Origin: Manis javanica | Lineage: Eukaryota; Chordata; Mammalia; Pholidota; Manidae | Assembly (NCBI RefSeq): GCF_040802235.1 | Contig: NC_133160.1 | Location: 95,376,660-95,440,659, forward strand | Direction of reading: 5' to 3' | DNA length: 64,000 bases | Shown here: piece by piece, positions 33,829 to 44,350 of the stretch | How the letters are laid out: every line of letters starts with the position of its first letter | How positions within the stretch are numbered: the first letter of the stretch is position 1 | Notes under the pieces: model-generated | The model's input: the letters and a program-made list of their open reading frames with translations, nothing else | What the model was told of the DNA's origin: nothing | Database searches by the model: none | Made by a program: the position numbers and the translations under genes

Positions 33829-35532
33829 ATGACTTTTTCCTCCTTTACTGCTCTCTTGCTTTTTTTCCTCATTCCTATTGTCTTCCCCGCCACCCCAGCC
33901 TCCTTTGTATGGCGATTCAAAGTCAGACAGACTTACACACAGCATCAAACAAAAGTTACTGCCCTCATTGCCACACCAGACTGCCCTCTGAAAAGCTGCT
34001 CTGAGCCTTTATACCTCCACTTTCCTCCCTCCACTGAAGTGTTCACTAGCAGCTACCCTTATTCTCCCTACCTCTGCTTCCTCTATGACCAAAAACAAGC
34101 CTATTGCAGGCGATGGCCAGATACCTACAGGAGATGTCCCTACTGGTCTTGTGCCATTCACTACATGGGTAACTTCCAGTACCCACAGTATTACTCCTCC
34201 AACCGTTTCATGAAATATCCCAATGGCTCATTCTCCTTATCAATCCCAGATCCCTGGGACTCTCAATGGGCTGCCAGAGTCACAGCCTCAGTTTACTATG
34301 GGGGGTCCTCGACCCCCCACAGTACCCTTCATATCTCTCAAAAGTATGTTCCCTCTCATTCCCAGATCTCTCAAGTTGCATCAGATAGCAGACATTCCGA
34401 AAAAGTCATTATCCAAACTCTTGATAGCGCCTCTTCATCTTCTTATCCCCACCCCTCTTCCCATTTCTCCTACTCTTCATTACAGCTCATTCAGGACACC
34501 ACCATCTTTCTCAACCACACCCTTAACACAGCCAATTGTTTCTTGTGCGCATCACTACAGCGCCCACTGCTGGCCGCCGTGCCCCTTAATATTTCCAACT
34601 ACTCCTTCCATGCAGAAAGACAACCCCTCTGCCCCCTGGCAGACATACCCTTATGGGAACCAGAATACGCAGACAATCTCACCATCCACCACTGTGTAAG
34701 CCCAGCTCCACCCCCTTCCAGCGCACTTCACTGCCTCTCTATCTACACCCCTACCTCCGGCTCTAAGACTTTTACGCAACCGGGACACTTCTTTTAGTGT
34801 AATAGCAGTCTTTTCAACTCAGTGCCTCTCAACTCCGATACACCCTGCATTCTCGTCACCCTAATCCCACAGTTTACACTTTACAGCATGGCAGAATTCC
34901 TTGAGCTCCAACCTCCCTTGCCCTCGTGCACAAAAAGAGCTGCTTTCCTTCCCATCATGGTCAGTAGCTCTTTGATCACCTCAGCCATTGGGGCAGGGTT
35001 TCCGGGAGAAGCCTTGGGTCACTCTCTATAGGCAGTTAGAGATCTCAACGCCAAACTTGAGGGAGCCCTGACATCCACTGCCGATTCTCTAGCCTCTCTC
35101 CAAAGACAGGTCACTTCGCTAGCTAAAGTCACCCTTCAAAACCGGCGGGCCCTAGATCTGCTTACAGCCGAGAAGGGTGGCACCTGCGTCTTCCTCTGGG
35201 AAGAGTGCTGCTATTACATCAACGAATCTGGCATTGTAGAAACTGACATTACCAAACTCACCGACCTTGCCTCCAGTTTCCACTCTGCTTCCAATTCCAA
35301 CCCATTCTCGTCAATACTAACAAACCCCCTCCTCACCTGGCTCTGGCCCATTGCAGGCCCCATAATAATCATTCTTCTCGCCTGTCTCTTCTTACCCTGT
35401 ATAATAAAGTTCATCAAATCCCAAGTCGGAAAAATCTCTAATCAAGCTTTCAACCAGCTTTTACTCAGGAACTACCAGCTTCTGGCCACAGAAGATCCCT
35501 CACCCTCACATGACCTCCTCACCACACGCTGA
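33829..35532 (+). pseudogene. env of the young provirus, one frame with two stops
   Basis: ATG at 33829 opens a 568-codon frame ending at TGA 35530-35532, interrupted only by TAG at 34795-34797 and TAG at 35029-35031. A hydrophobic signal peptide occupies residues 1-25. The surface subunit carries several N-glycosylation sites and a CFLC (C-x2-C) motif near 34540. A basic SCTKR near the junction resembles a weakened cleavage site. The transmembrane subunit shows an LQNRRALD segment in the immunosuppressive-domain position, CVFLWEECC (C-x6-C-C), a membrane anchor near 35335-35405 and a cytoplasmic tail. These are class I gammaretroviral env features. The two stops prevent a full product, so no domesticated function is claimed. 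Confidence 0.9.
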
Positions 35533-35793
35533 GATGGACCCCTCTCTCCACTGGAAACTGTTCCTGGAAACAATAGCCACAGACGCCTGGCTCCTGACAC
35601 CCATATCCTCTTGGCCAACCTATGGTTACAGGGAACCTTCATTGATTTCCAAACCTGAAGAAGTCCACATCTACTCGTCCTTACTGCGGGGAGTCCTATC
35701 AACCCTTTCCTCCCAATCCTCAAGCCCTCACTCCCTTCTCCGCCCCTGTTCAGCAGGAAGCAGCCAGAGAGAAAGCAACGTCCACAAACCCAT

Positions 35794-35811
35794 AGAGGAG
35801 AAAGGGGGGAA
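35794..35811 (+). other. Polypurine tract
   Basis: AGAGGAGAAAGGGGGGAA directly abuts the 3' LTR. It is the plus-strand primer site, intact. Confidence 0.9.
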
Positions 35812-36060
35812 TGAAGGGTCCCCACCAGTAAGATGGCAAACTTCCGGCTTCTCTTCGGGGTCCTCAGTTCCCGCCGGCGCCACCTGAAGCCCAATCACCT
35901 CTCGCCCCCCTCCCAATCCCAGCACCTAGCCAACAGCCACCAGCCCCGTAGAAGTGACACCTCAATCAATTCATGCCCCTTCCTATATAACCCCGCACCT
36001 TTCCCTAATAAAGCGGAACTCTCCGGTGAATTGCTGCTATGTGTCGCTCCTTTCCTTTCA
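35812..36060 (+). repeat. 3' LTR of the young provirus
   Basis: Identical base for base to 28553-28801 in my line-by-line comparison. AATAAA at 36007-36012 would polyadenylate proviral RNA. It is followed at once by ACATG, the second copy of the target site. Confidence 0.96.
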
Positions 36061-36122
36061 ACATGTGCCAGGCACTGTTCTAGGAACAGAGATTATGGCA
36101 GAAAACATTCAGAATAAGCCCT
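36061..36122 (+). repeat. Right half of the old repeat split by the provirus
   Basis: ACATGTGCCAGGCACTGTTC and TAGGAACAGAGATTATGGCA continue the repeat whose left part ends at 28552. It is cut at 36123 by the LTR of the neighbouring ERVL. Confidence 0.75.
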
Positions 36123-36426
36123 TGTCAGTAAAATTGCAGTATTTCCAGCATCTCTTGCCTGGCTTTAGTGCATCTCCATATCAATAGGTGTTTCCAAGGG
36201 ATGGAGAGAAGTAGTACATCTCCTTATCAATAGGTAATCAATGGGCCAGCAGTGCATATCTGGACCAGAGAGATTGGGTGGGGTCTCTTCTGCTGCAGCT
36301 GGTCACAAGAGAGGTGTGGGACAACTGCTTGTAAGAAATTAATGAGTTTCTCCCATTTTATTTCTCCCTTTGACTGATTTTGGTTTCAAAAGTATTTAGC
36401 CCTGGGATTTTCCCCCTGGAGGTGTA
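36123..36426 (+). repeat. 5' LTR of the plus-strand ERVL
   Basis: From TGTCAGTAAAATTGCAG to CCCCCTGGAGGTGTA. It shares with 41572-41866 the blocks TGGCTTTAGTGCATCT, ATCAATAGGTGTTTCCAAGG and CTCCCTTTGACTGATTTTGG. Internal sequence follows with TCTGGCACACTTGGCAGGAT; I could not assign its tRNA primer. Confidence 0.85.
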
Positions 36427-36763
36427 TCTGGCACACTTGGCAGGATCTCTGAACCCAAAATCTTTCTACACAAGTGCGACCCTTGGGCAGGCTGCCTCTA
36501 GGGGTGGTGGGGAGACCCCAATGGTTGCAACAGTAGAGGGTACAGCTTCACTCAGGAGCCCCCTATGTGTGGGGATTCCAACTGGGGAGCCCCTCGTGGG
36601 AAACTGGTCTAGGGTAAAGCAACTCCTAGACCAAGACGGGTGGAGACACTGGAAGCTGCAGAATTAGCCCTCCATGAGATAGAAGACTGCTTAGAGGCCC
36701 TGAGTGGCGGTGTAGCAGCTGGGATTATAGGATCTCTTTTCCTCAAGATAGTTTAAAGTATTA

Positions 36764-37810
36764 TTGAGGAGAGAGAGAGGGTTATCAAGGAGAGAGAGAC
36801 ATGGGCAGGAAAGAGACACACTTCAGCATCACTTGGAGGAGCTGGGCAATGGCCTATGGAATGCCCTTAAGGAAGAGAGATGGTTATTGAAAAGACGGGT
36901 CACACTCTTGGAAGATTCCTTAGCAGTGAGGGAGGAGGCAGCCAGAGAATCTGCGTTGCAGGAGGCTGTGAGGGAGGGGGAGGAAAGAGTGGTGCCTTCA
37001 GCCCCAAAGATGGAGATGTCAGGAGAAGATGAGGGGGTGTGGTTGGGGGCTGATCTGCTGCCAAGGCCACCACCCAAGGAACCAGCCTCTCCTGTATTAA
37101 AGGACTGTCTAGTTGTAATTAAGAAAGTACAAACACAACAACAATGGGCTCCTAGGGGGGAGGAGCTGCCCCCTCCCCAGGTTGTAGAGTGCTCCATGCT
37201 CTGCCCCTATACCCAGGATGAGCTGGTGGACATAGGCATCTGGTTTTGGCAGAAGCCACTGGAACCTCTGCCTACATAGCTTCTGCGTCTCTGGGATATA
37301 GGGGTGGAAAACATTGTTATGTTGTGTTCTGAAATGAGTAGACTGGCTTCCCTTCCCTCCGGCAGTGGTTTCAAAGTGGCCTTCACACCTCAGGTAATCA
37401 GGCACTTCTGGATTATCTGACAGCAGCCATCAGGAGAGTGTGGCCTAATCAAGGTGATTTACCATACTTACCCACTAGTAGGAAAACATATGCAGAGGTC
37501 CAGCAGGTGTTATGGGAGCTGGGAATGAAAAATATCACCTATAATATGGACCCAGTGAGTTGTTGCTCATCATAAGAATGAGAAATCTGGTGCTTAATAC
37601 AGCTCCCTCATCTCTTTTTGGGTCCCTAGTGACTATTCTTGCCCCCCACATAGGGCAACCCATAAGTGAGGCTACTTGTACTTTGGCACATCTGGGGGAG
37701 TTTGAAACAATAAGAGTATGGAAGGAAGTACAAGCTACAACTGAAAGGAGAGTTGCAAAGGGCCCTGTGAAGGTCTCAAGGACCCAGATGTGGGTTGATT
37801 TATAAAGGCT
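36764..37810 (+). pseudogene. ERVL gag remnant
   Basis: A 171-codon open stretch (36764-37279) starts with Arg/Glu-rich coiled coil (RRERGLSRRERHGQ) and heptad-like Leu spacing. It continues through a Pro-rich segment to the conserved DELVDIGIWFWQKP, then stops at 37277. More gag-like frames follow to about 37810. The start is uncertain. Confidence 0.7.
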
Positions 37811-38111
37811 GGGGTAGTGAAAGAAAAACTTGATGGGCAGCCTGAAAGATCTTGTTAGAACTGTGGCACCAATTAAAGCCAGAGAAGTAGTTCAGGTCCA
37901 GGACACAGAAGCCAGAGGCAATGCTCCATGTCTGGCCTGCATCCCTGCAAGACTTCGTGGGGGATAGTACTCAGGCTCCACCTGGGCCCTCACCCCCACA
38001 GGACAATTGGGTGACACAGTTTGACTGCAGGGAGGGTCAAGGTCCCCACCCTGGGGGAAGTGGTGGAGAACACAGAGGCCACATGTAGAATTAGCAATTC
38101 ATTGGTCCCCT

Positions 38112-38348
38112 GTGAATGTACAACGTGTCCTGGCGCTGGTGGACACAGCAGCTAAGTGTTCTCTGATTTATGGCAACCCTGAGCATTTCCCTGGGACCCT
38201 TGCTGTAATAGATGGCTACAGGGGTAAGACAATTAGAGTAAAGAAAGCCCAAATCCAACTGTTGCCGTATTACAAGAGTTTTTACTGTTTACCCCCAAAG
38301 AGTATGCTGTGTACATTTCTCCCATCCCTCAATATATTTTGGGGGTAG
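38112..38348 (+). pseudogene. ERVL protease remnant
   Basis: A 78-codon stretch with VLALVDTAAKCSL. The aspartic protease signature D-T-G-A appears as D-T-A-A, so this copy would be inactive even without the stop at its end. It sits between gag and RT, the expected place. Confidence 0.65.
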
Positions 38349-38559
38349 ATATCCTGCAGGGCCTGTGGTTACAGACTCCTGCAGGTGAGTTCAGACTGAG
38401 GGTATGTGCAGTAAAGGCAGCTCTGAGGGGACATGCTAAGCACCCACCTGTAGCTCTGCCTGTACCCAGGTGAGAGACATACTAAGCAGTATAAATTGCC
38501 TGGGGGGCACAAGGAAACACTGAAGAAACTCTACAGGAGTTGGAGGAGGTGGGCATCAT

Positions 38560-39219
38560 AAAGCCCATTCATAGTCTTTTTCATTCCCCAGACAGCTCCT
38601 GGCATATGACCACGGACTACAGGGAATTAGAGTCACATCCCCTTTACATGCTGCTGTCCCCTCTACAGCAGTCCTTATGGATACACTCAGTCATGAACTA
38701 GGGACGTATCATTATGTTGTGGACCTTGCTAATATTTTCTTCTCTATTGACATAGCACAGGAAAGTCAGGAACAGTTTGCTTTCATGTGGGAAGGCCGGC
38801 AGTAGACATTCACTTTTCTTCAGGGATACCTCCACAGTCCCACCATTTGTCATGGACTTGTAGCCCAGGACTTGGCCACATGGAAGAAACTGCAAATGGT
38901 ATGGCTGTATCATTATACTGATGATATTATGCTCACATCTGATTATCTTGCAGATTTAGAAGGGGCAGTTCTACAGGAGAAAGGATGGGTTGTGAACAGC
39001 ACCAAGGTTCAGGGACCTGGTTTGTCTGTGAAGTTTTTGTGTGTTGTCTGGTTGGGTAAAACTAAAGTTATTCCTAAAGCAGTCGTACACAAGGTCCAGG
39101 CTTTCCCTACTCCTACTACTGTTGCAGTATTACAAGAGTTTTTGGGTCTTTTCGGCTACTGGAGAGTGTTTATTCCACATTTGGCACAAATTCTGAATCT
39201 CTTACACCAGTTGGTATGA
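38560..39219 (+). pseudogene. ERVL reverse transcriptase remnant
   Basis: Motifs in order: TTDYRELE near 38608, VDLANIFFS (motif A) near 38720, QGYLHSPTICHG near 38822, YTDDIMLTSD (catalytic Y-x-D-D) near 38916, LGLFGYWRVF near 39147. Breaks: a stop near 38803 and a deletion before QGYLHS. Most of the palm is preserved. Confidence 0.88.
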
Positions 39220-40060
39220 AAGTGCATCAGGTGGGCCTGAGATGAAATATATGTATCTGCCTTTACTGCTGCTAAGCAAGCAGTCAAGGACATACAGGTT
39301 TTGAGTGTAATGGACTCATCAAGGCCTTGTGAGCTAGATGTTTATGTAACTAAAGATAATAATGGATGGGGTCTTTGGCAGCGGCTTGAATGGACACACC
39401 AACCTATTGGATTCTGGTCACAACTATGAAAAGGAGCAGAGGTCTGGTACACCTTGATAGAGAAGCAACTGGCTGTTGTGTACCACGCCTTGCTGGCTAT
39501 GGAGCCCATCACCAGAACAGCTCCGACCAAGGTAATAACCACCTATCCCATCATGGGGTGGGTGCGAGACTAGACCCAAAGGCCATGGAGTGGCATGGCA
39601 CAGACGCCTACATTGGCCAAATGGAGTGCATATTTACATCAACATAGCATCCTCTCTACTAGGCCCTTAAGTGAAGAACTCCAGCGCTTATTAGAGCCAG
39701 TGACATATACCAGTGGAAAGCAGGAAGAACTTGCTTTTGAGCCATTGTTAGCCAAGATAACCTGAAGACACTTGATATACAAATGGCTCTAGTTGTGGGC
39801 AGCCCCCGAAGTGGAAGGCTGTGGCTTTCCATCCTAAAACTGAGACAATATGAATGGAGGATGGAGAGGGGAAGAGCAACCAATGGGCTGAGTTGTTGGC
39901 AGTAGGCTCATAATCACCCAAGAGCCCTCCACTGCAGTTGTCTGCACCGACAGCTGGGCCATCTATCGGGGCATGACCTGTGGCTACTGACAAGGTACTA
40001 TGCCAGCCAGATGGTTGGTCACCAACCCCTCTGTGGGAAAGAGTTGTGGCAAGACCTATA
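39220..40060 (+). pseudogene. ERVL RNase H remnant
   Basis: The tether region (LDREATGCC near 39460) and RNase H-like fragments correspond to 8144-8912 of the inverted copy. The first catalytic motif is lost to frame changes, and stops are scattered. Confidence 0.6.
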
Positions 40061-41255
40061 GGCCTCTGGTCAGACTAAGACCATTACCCTATATTATGTT
40101 GGCATTCCCAGAGAATGATGAAGCAGGCACACTGGCCCAGGTGCGTTGGCTAGAAGGAAAGCCTGCCTCTGATGGGGCCCAATCAGCATTTGTTGCACAG
40201 GGGGCAAAAGACAATGTGGGCTGTAGCCTGTCAGTGGGGCTTGCCATTGACCTTTGAAGAAGTCAGCAGAGCCTGGAAGGAGTGTCTTGTGTGCCCTAAG
40301 AGAGACTTACACGGAGTCCCACAGCAACATGGGACAATAGTAAAGGGGCTCATACCCTTTGTCAGGTAGTAGATAGACTGTATTGGGCCTCTGTCCATAT
40401 CAGAAGGATATCAGTATACCATGATTTGCATGAATACAGCTACTGGCCTACTGGTTGCTTTTCCTGCACATTGTGCAGATCAGCAAACTACCAAGAGGGA
40501 CCTAGAGTGTCTCATTGCAGCCTATGGCCAGCTGCAGGTGACTGAGAGCAATCAAGGTACCCACCTCACTGGACATGCATTACAAGAATGGGTGCAGCAA
40601 TTAGGAATAAAGTGGAAGTTTCATGTACTATATAACCCTTCTGGGGCGGGAATGATAGAGAGGTACAATGGTTTGTTGAAATCTGGCCTGAAGTCAAGAC
40701 ACCAACAGTCTACAGGGTTGGTCAGTTCACTTTAGGCCTCTCCTATACAACTGTATGTACAAACCAAAAAGGAGTTATTGAAGTTAGGATATGGCCAGTA
40801 GAGCAACATCCTGCTGCCAGCCCCACCTGCATTAAACCCTGGAGACACTGTTGAATGGATGGTGCCCTGGACATTTCAACACATGGACTAGCAATGACTG
40901 GCCCTTCTGTTACCTTGGGGAAAAGGCCTGGAAGCTGGTCTCGTGTATTCCTCACAGCAGAGTGACTCCCAAAGATCACGGTAGTGTACCCAAAACATCC
41001 AGGAGATAAAAGCATCTTACAGGAAGTTTTGTTTTATCTTTATGGCCAGTGTATGTACCTCCCATAGTCCTATATATTGACCCATCTGTAACTCCCACAG
41101 GGAGTGTGGTGAAAGTCTGTTATACTAAACCAGGATGAGGTCCCATTCCTGCCACTGTCCTTTCATAGGACCACTCTCTTGCATGCATCCTACCTGATGG
41201 ACAAGATTTGTCTTTGCTGGTGTCATTAAAACATGTATCTTATCGCCCCCTTAAG
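40060..41255 (+). pseudogene. ERVL integrase remnant
   Basis: The core D-D-E fold is recognisable: DCIGPLS near 40374 (first Asp), TESNQGTHLTGH near 40545 (second catalytic Asp is Asn here), and GAGMIERYNGLLKSG near 40645 (Glu). The C-terminal part continues to about 41255 with stops. It could not be catalytically active. Confidence 0.8.
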
Positions 41256-41571
41256 GTTATTTTTTTCTACAGTCCCTGTGTTCTGGATATGCCCCCTGGC
41301 TGTAGCTCCTGCATGATGATTGCTCTGAACTCCCTACCTGTTCAGCTATTGAGCACCTGTGGAATGGGCAAGCTATGGACTTAATCTGCCTAGGACTTTG
41401 AACCTAGCTGAAGCCTCCAGCTTGAGGATTATCATGATTTTACTGCTGTTGCTATTTTATGTCATTAGTCTGGTTACAATGTTCCAGTTTTCTTAGACAG
41501 GGGCCACTGTGGAAGATGGGGAACATGTAGATTGTGAGGCAAGATTTCTGGAGGGGTAGGCTGTGTGTAAA

Positions 41572-41866
41572 ATTGCAGTATTTCCAGAATCTCTCCCCTG
41601 GCTTTAGTGCATCTGCGTATCAATAGGTGTTTCCAAGGGGTGGAGACAATTAGTCCATCTACATATCAATAAGGTAATTACAAGGGCATGTGAGGGTTTA
41701 TCTGGACCAGAGAGGTTAGGTGGAGCTCTTTTCTGCTGCAGCCTAGTCAAGAGAGAGATGGGATGACTGCTTGTAAGAAAAAAATGGGTTTCTTAATTTT
41801 ATTTCTCCCTTTGACTGATTTTGGTTTTAGAGATATTTTGCCCTAGGATTTTCCCCTGGAGTTACA
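41572..41866 (+). repeat. 3' LTR of the plus-strand ERVL
   Basis: From TGTGTGTAAAATTGCAG to CCCCTGGAGTTACA, preceded by the purine tract. Compared with the 5' LTR it has many substitutions and short indels. Confidence 0.85.
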
Positions 41867-41869
41867 ATA

Positions 41870-42255
41870 TGACAAAAAGGATTATATAGAAGGAACTGAG
41901 TCTCCTAATCAGATGATAGTGAGTTAATCAAGATATTGTCCTACACCTAATCAGGTGAGCACTCAAAGGGGTAAAAAGCAACAGGAGATGCTCTCCTGCT
42001 CCACCTTAGGAATAAAGCAAATAGTCATGTTGTGAACTGCCTAGGCTGGGGATGGACTCTAGGAGCTGAAGGCTTCAGATCTATAACTGCAAAGAACTGG
42101 ACTTGACCAAAAACATCAGTGAGCTCAGAAGAGGACACTGGTCCCCAGATGAGAACTGCAGCTGAGCTGACACCTTGATTTCCACCTGGCGAGATTCTGA
42201 GCAGAGGACTGGGCTGACCCATGCCTAGAGAATAGACGTATGTTGTTTTAGTCAT
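41870..42255 (+). repeat. MLT1-like MaLR LTR
   Basis: Typical order: AATCAGGTGAGC, AAAAGCAACAGGAGATGCTC, CTAGGAGCTGAAGGC, GACACCTTGATTTCCACCTG and a terminal TGTTGTTTTAGTC. It is cut by an L1 fragment on its right. Confidence 0.7.
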
Positions 42256-43390
42256 TTGAGTCTTTTTCTTTTAGTAGTTCATCTAAAGGTTTGTCAATTT
42301 TGTTGATCTTTTCAAAGAACCAAATTCTGGTTTCACTGATTTTCTCTATGTTAAAACAAAGTTCTCTATTTCATTAACTTCAACTGTCATTTTTATTGTT
42401 TCCTTCCTTCTGTTTGCTTTAGGTTTAGAGTTTGCTCTTCTTTTTCTAGTGTGTGAAGGCAGAGGTTATGTTATTGATTTGAGATCTTCCTTCTTTAATA
42501 TAGGCATCTGCCACTGTAAGTTTCCCTCAAGCACTGCTCTAGCTTCATTTAATAAGTTTTGGTATACTTCATTTTCATTCATCTCAAAAGTATAATTTCT
42601 TCTTTGATGTTTTCTCTGACCCACTGGTTATCCAGAAGTCTGTTGTTTAATTTCCACATATTTTTGAATTTCCCAAATTTCCTTGTTATTAATTTCTAAT
42701 TTCACTTCATTTCTGGTCAAAGAACATATTTTCAAGGACTTCAAACCTTTTATATTTATCAAAACTTGTTTTGTAGCTTAACATACAGTCTCTCCTGGAA
42801 AATATGCATTTGAGAAGAATATATAGTCTCCTGTTACTAGATACAATGTTCTAGAGGTATCTGTTATGTCTCTTTAGTATACAGTGTTGTTCAAAGCTTC
42901 TTGTTGACTTTCTGTGCAGTTCTTATAACTATAACTGAAAATGGGGTACTGAAGTTTCCAACTATTGTTGTTAAACTGTTTATATTTTCTCTTCTATTCT
43001 GCCATTTTTTGCTTCACACATTTAGATATCTATTTACTACTATTATACCACCTAGGCAGATTCAACATTTTATCATTAGCAACTTTTTTCTTATTGCCTA
43101 ATTTATGTGATTAGGCATTAAGCTCTCTTTTGGTTACAGTTTGCATGATATTTTCTATACTTTTACTTTCAACCTATCTATGTCTTCTAATCTAAAGTGT
43201 ATCCTCTATAGGGACCATATAGTCAGACTGTGATTTTGTCTATCCGGCCATTCTTTCAATTAGAGTGGTTAACCTATTTACATTTAATGTAACTACTTAT
43301 AAAGCAGGATTTACAAATGCCATTTTGTTATTTGTTTTCTCTATGTTCTATGTCTTTGATTCCCCTTTCCTATGTGAAAGAAGAATCAAA
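42256..43390 (-). repeat. L1 ORF2 fragment, inverted
   Basis: The plus strand reads as the complement of mammalian L1 ORF2 (for example TTTAGTAGTTCATCTAAAGG and TTGATCTTTTCAAAGAACCA). Frames are broken. A dead 5'-truncated or internal L1 piece. Confidence 0.8.
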
Positions 43391-43990
43391 GTTATCAGCT
43401 GGCAGTGAGAATGGGAAAGGAGGTATGGGAGGCTTAAGGGAAAGAAGAAATGAAGTGGCTTTCTGGGAGAATGGGAAAGTAAACATACTAGAGAAAATCA
43501 GATTTTTGTCACTATTAAGAACCACCTGATATTAATCATCATGAATTTAAAGTAAAATTGGTTAGTATGGTTGTGGATTTCCTTCCAGCCACATCCACCT
43601 GTTCAGGTATGGGCCCAGACTAACTGTTTATTTTTATCCAGGTTTAGTTAAGTAAATATGATGAAGTGAGAGATGGGCAAAGGAACTGAGGATGTATGTG
43701 AGGGAGTGATTATAATGACTGACTATGGAATTCAGACTGAAGAGAGTGTGGATATCGGGACCCGAGGGACAGCAGTAATTATTTGGATCAATGGATTAGA
43801 GGCTGCTAGGAGGTATGGGGTAGTCAAAGGATTGTTAGAGTTGAGGTAAAAGAGTGGAAATACAGGTGGTAATTCCTGAAGGAGTGGGATTCTTAGAAAA
43901 GAGATTTGGAAAATAGTTAATGGTGATAAGATACATGAAAATGGGGACTACCTGTTAATCTTTATACTCTATGGTACCTGCTGTATGGCA
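43391..43990. other. Unassigned purine-rich intron sequence between L1 pieces
   Basis: AG-rich on the plus strand with repeated GAGAATGGGAAAG (about 43407 and 43466). It may be an internal or 3' region of the same L1, but I cannot show it. Confidence 0.35.
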
Positions 43991-43994
43991 ACTT

Positions 43995-44345
43995 GCACAT
44001 GAGGCTTTAAAAAATATATTTATTTTATTGAGATATAATTGATATATAACATTGTAAAAGTTTAAGGTACAGAATATGTTGGTGTGATATGTTTATATAT
44101 TGTAACGATCACCACACCTTAGCATTAGCTAACACTTCGTAAGTTTTCAATGGATATGTTATATACAAATAACTTTATAAGCAGATTACTGAACCTTACT
44201 GCTTGCTATTCCTTTCAAATAAAAGAAATTGGTTTGTTGAAGCTCACCCCTTTTTGTGCACCAAGAGATTTCTGGGTGTATCTCTACTGGAGTTACATTG
44301 ATATGGTTGTTGATCTGCTTGTTTGTATTTTTTACTGGAGCATCA
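43995..44345 (-). repeat. L1 3' end, inverted
   Basis: TTTATTTTATTGAGATATAA, then GTAAAAGTTTAAGGTACAGA and GATCACCACACCTTAGCATT are the complement of an older L1 3' UTR. Probably the same insertion as the ORF2 fragment at 42256-43390. Confidence 0.7.
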
Positions 44346-44350
44346 CTACA

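Larger units (their letters stand above)
28553..36060 (+). mobile_element. Young class I (gammaretrovirus-like) provirus, tRNA-Phe primer type
   Basis: The element is 7508 bp and complete from LTR to LTR: 5' LTR 28553-28801, primer site 28803-28820, leader, gag, truncated pol, env, polypurine tract and 3' LTR 35812-36060. The two LTRs are the same length and I find no difference between them. ACATG flanks both sides (28548-28552 and 36061-36065). It lies in the 25-kb PDLIM5 intron in antisense orientation, the usual surviving orientation for intronic proviruses. Its plus strand is strikingly C-rich against AT-rich surroundings, and its LTRs keep many CpGs. It lacks RNase H core and integrase and has stops in gag, pol and env. 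It resembles primer-Phe class I ERVs, but I cannot assign a named family. Confidence 0.95.
36123..41866 (+). mobile_element. Degenerate ERVL provirus (class III), plus strand
   Basis: LTR 36123-36426, gag with coiled coil, protease, RT, RNase H, integrase, short hydrophobic tail, purine tract CTGGAGGGGTAGGC, LTR 41572-41866; no env. The LTRs differ by many substitutions and indels, so the insertion is old. No matching 5-bp flanks were found (GCCCT against ATATG), perhaps because the ends have decayed. The pol family is the same as the inverted copy at 6623-11742. It begins only 62 bp after the young provirus, showing two independent insertions side by side. Confidence 0.9.

Noticed and set aside
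33829-34797. Env surface subunit as a domesticated host gene
   Set aside because: The frame stops before the transmembrane part, a second stop follows, and the provirus is too recent for evidence of host use. It is better called a broken env.
36123-41866. Plus-strand ERVL as part of the same insertion as the young provirus
   Set aside because: It has its own diverged LTRs, a class III pol and no env, and 62 bp of host repeat separate the two.
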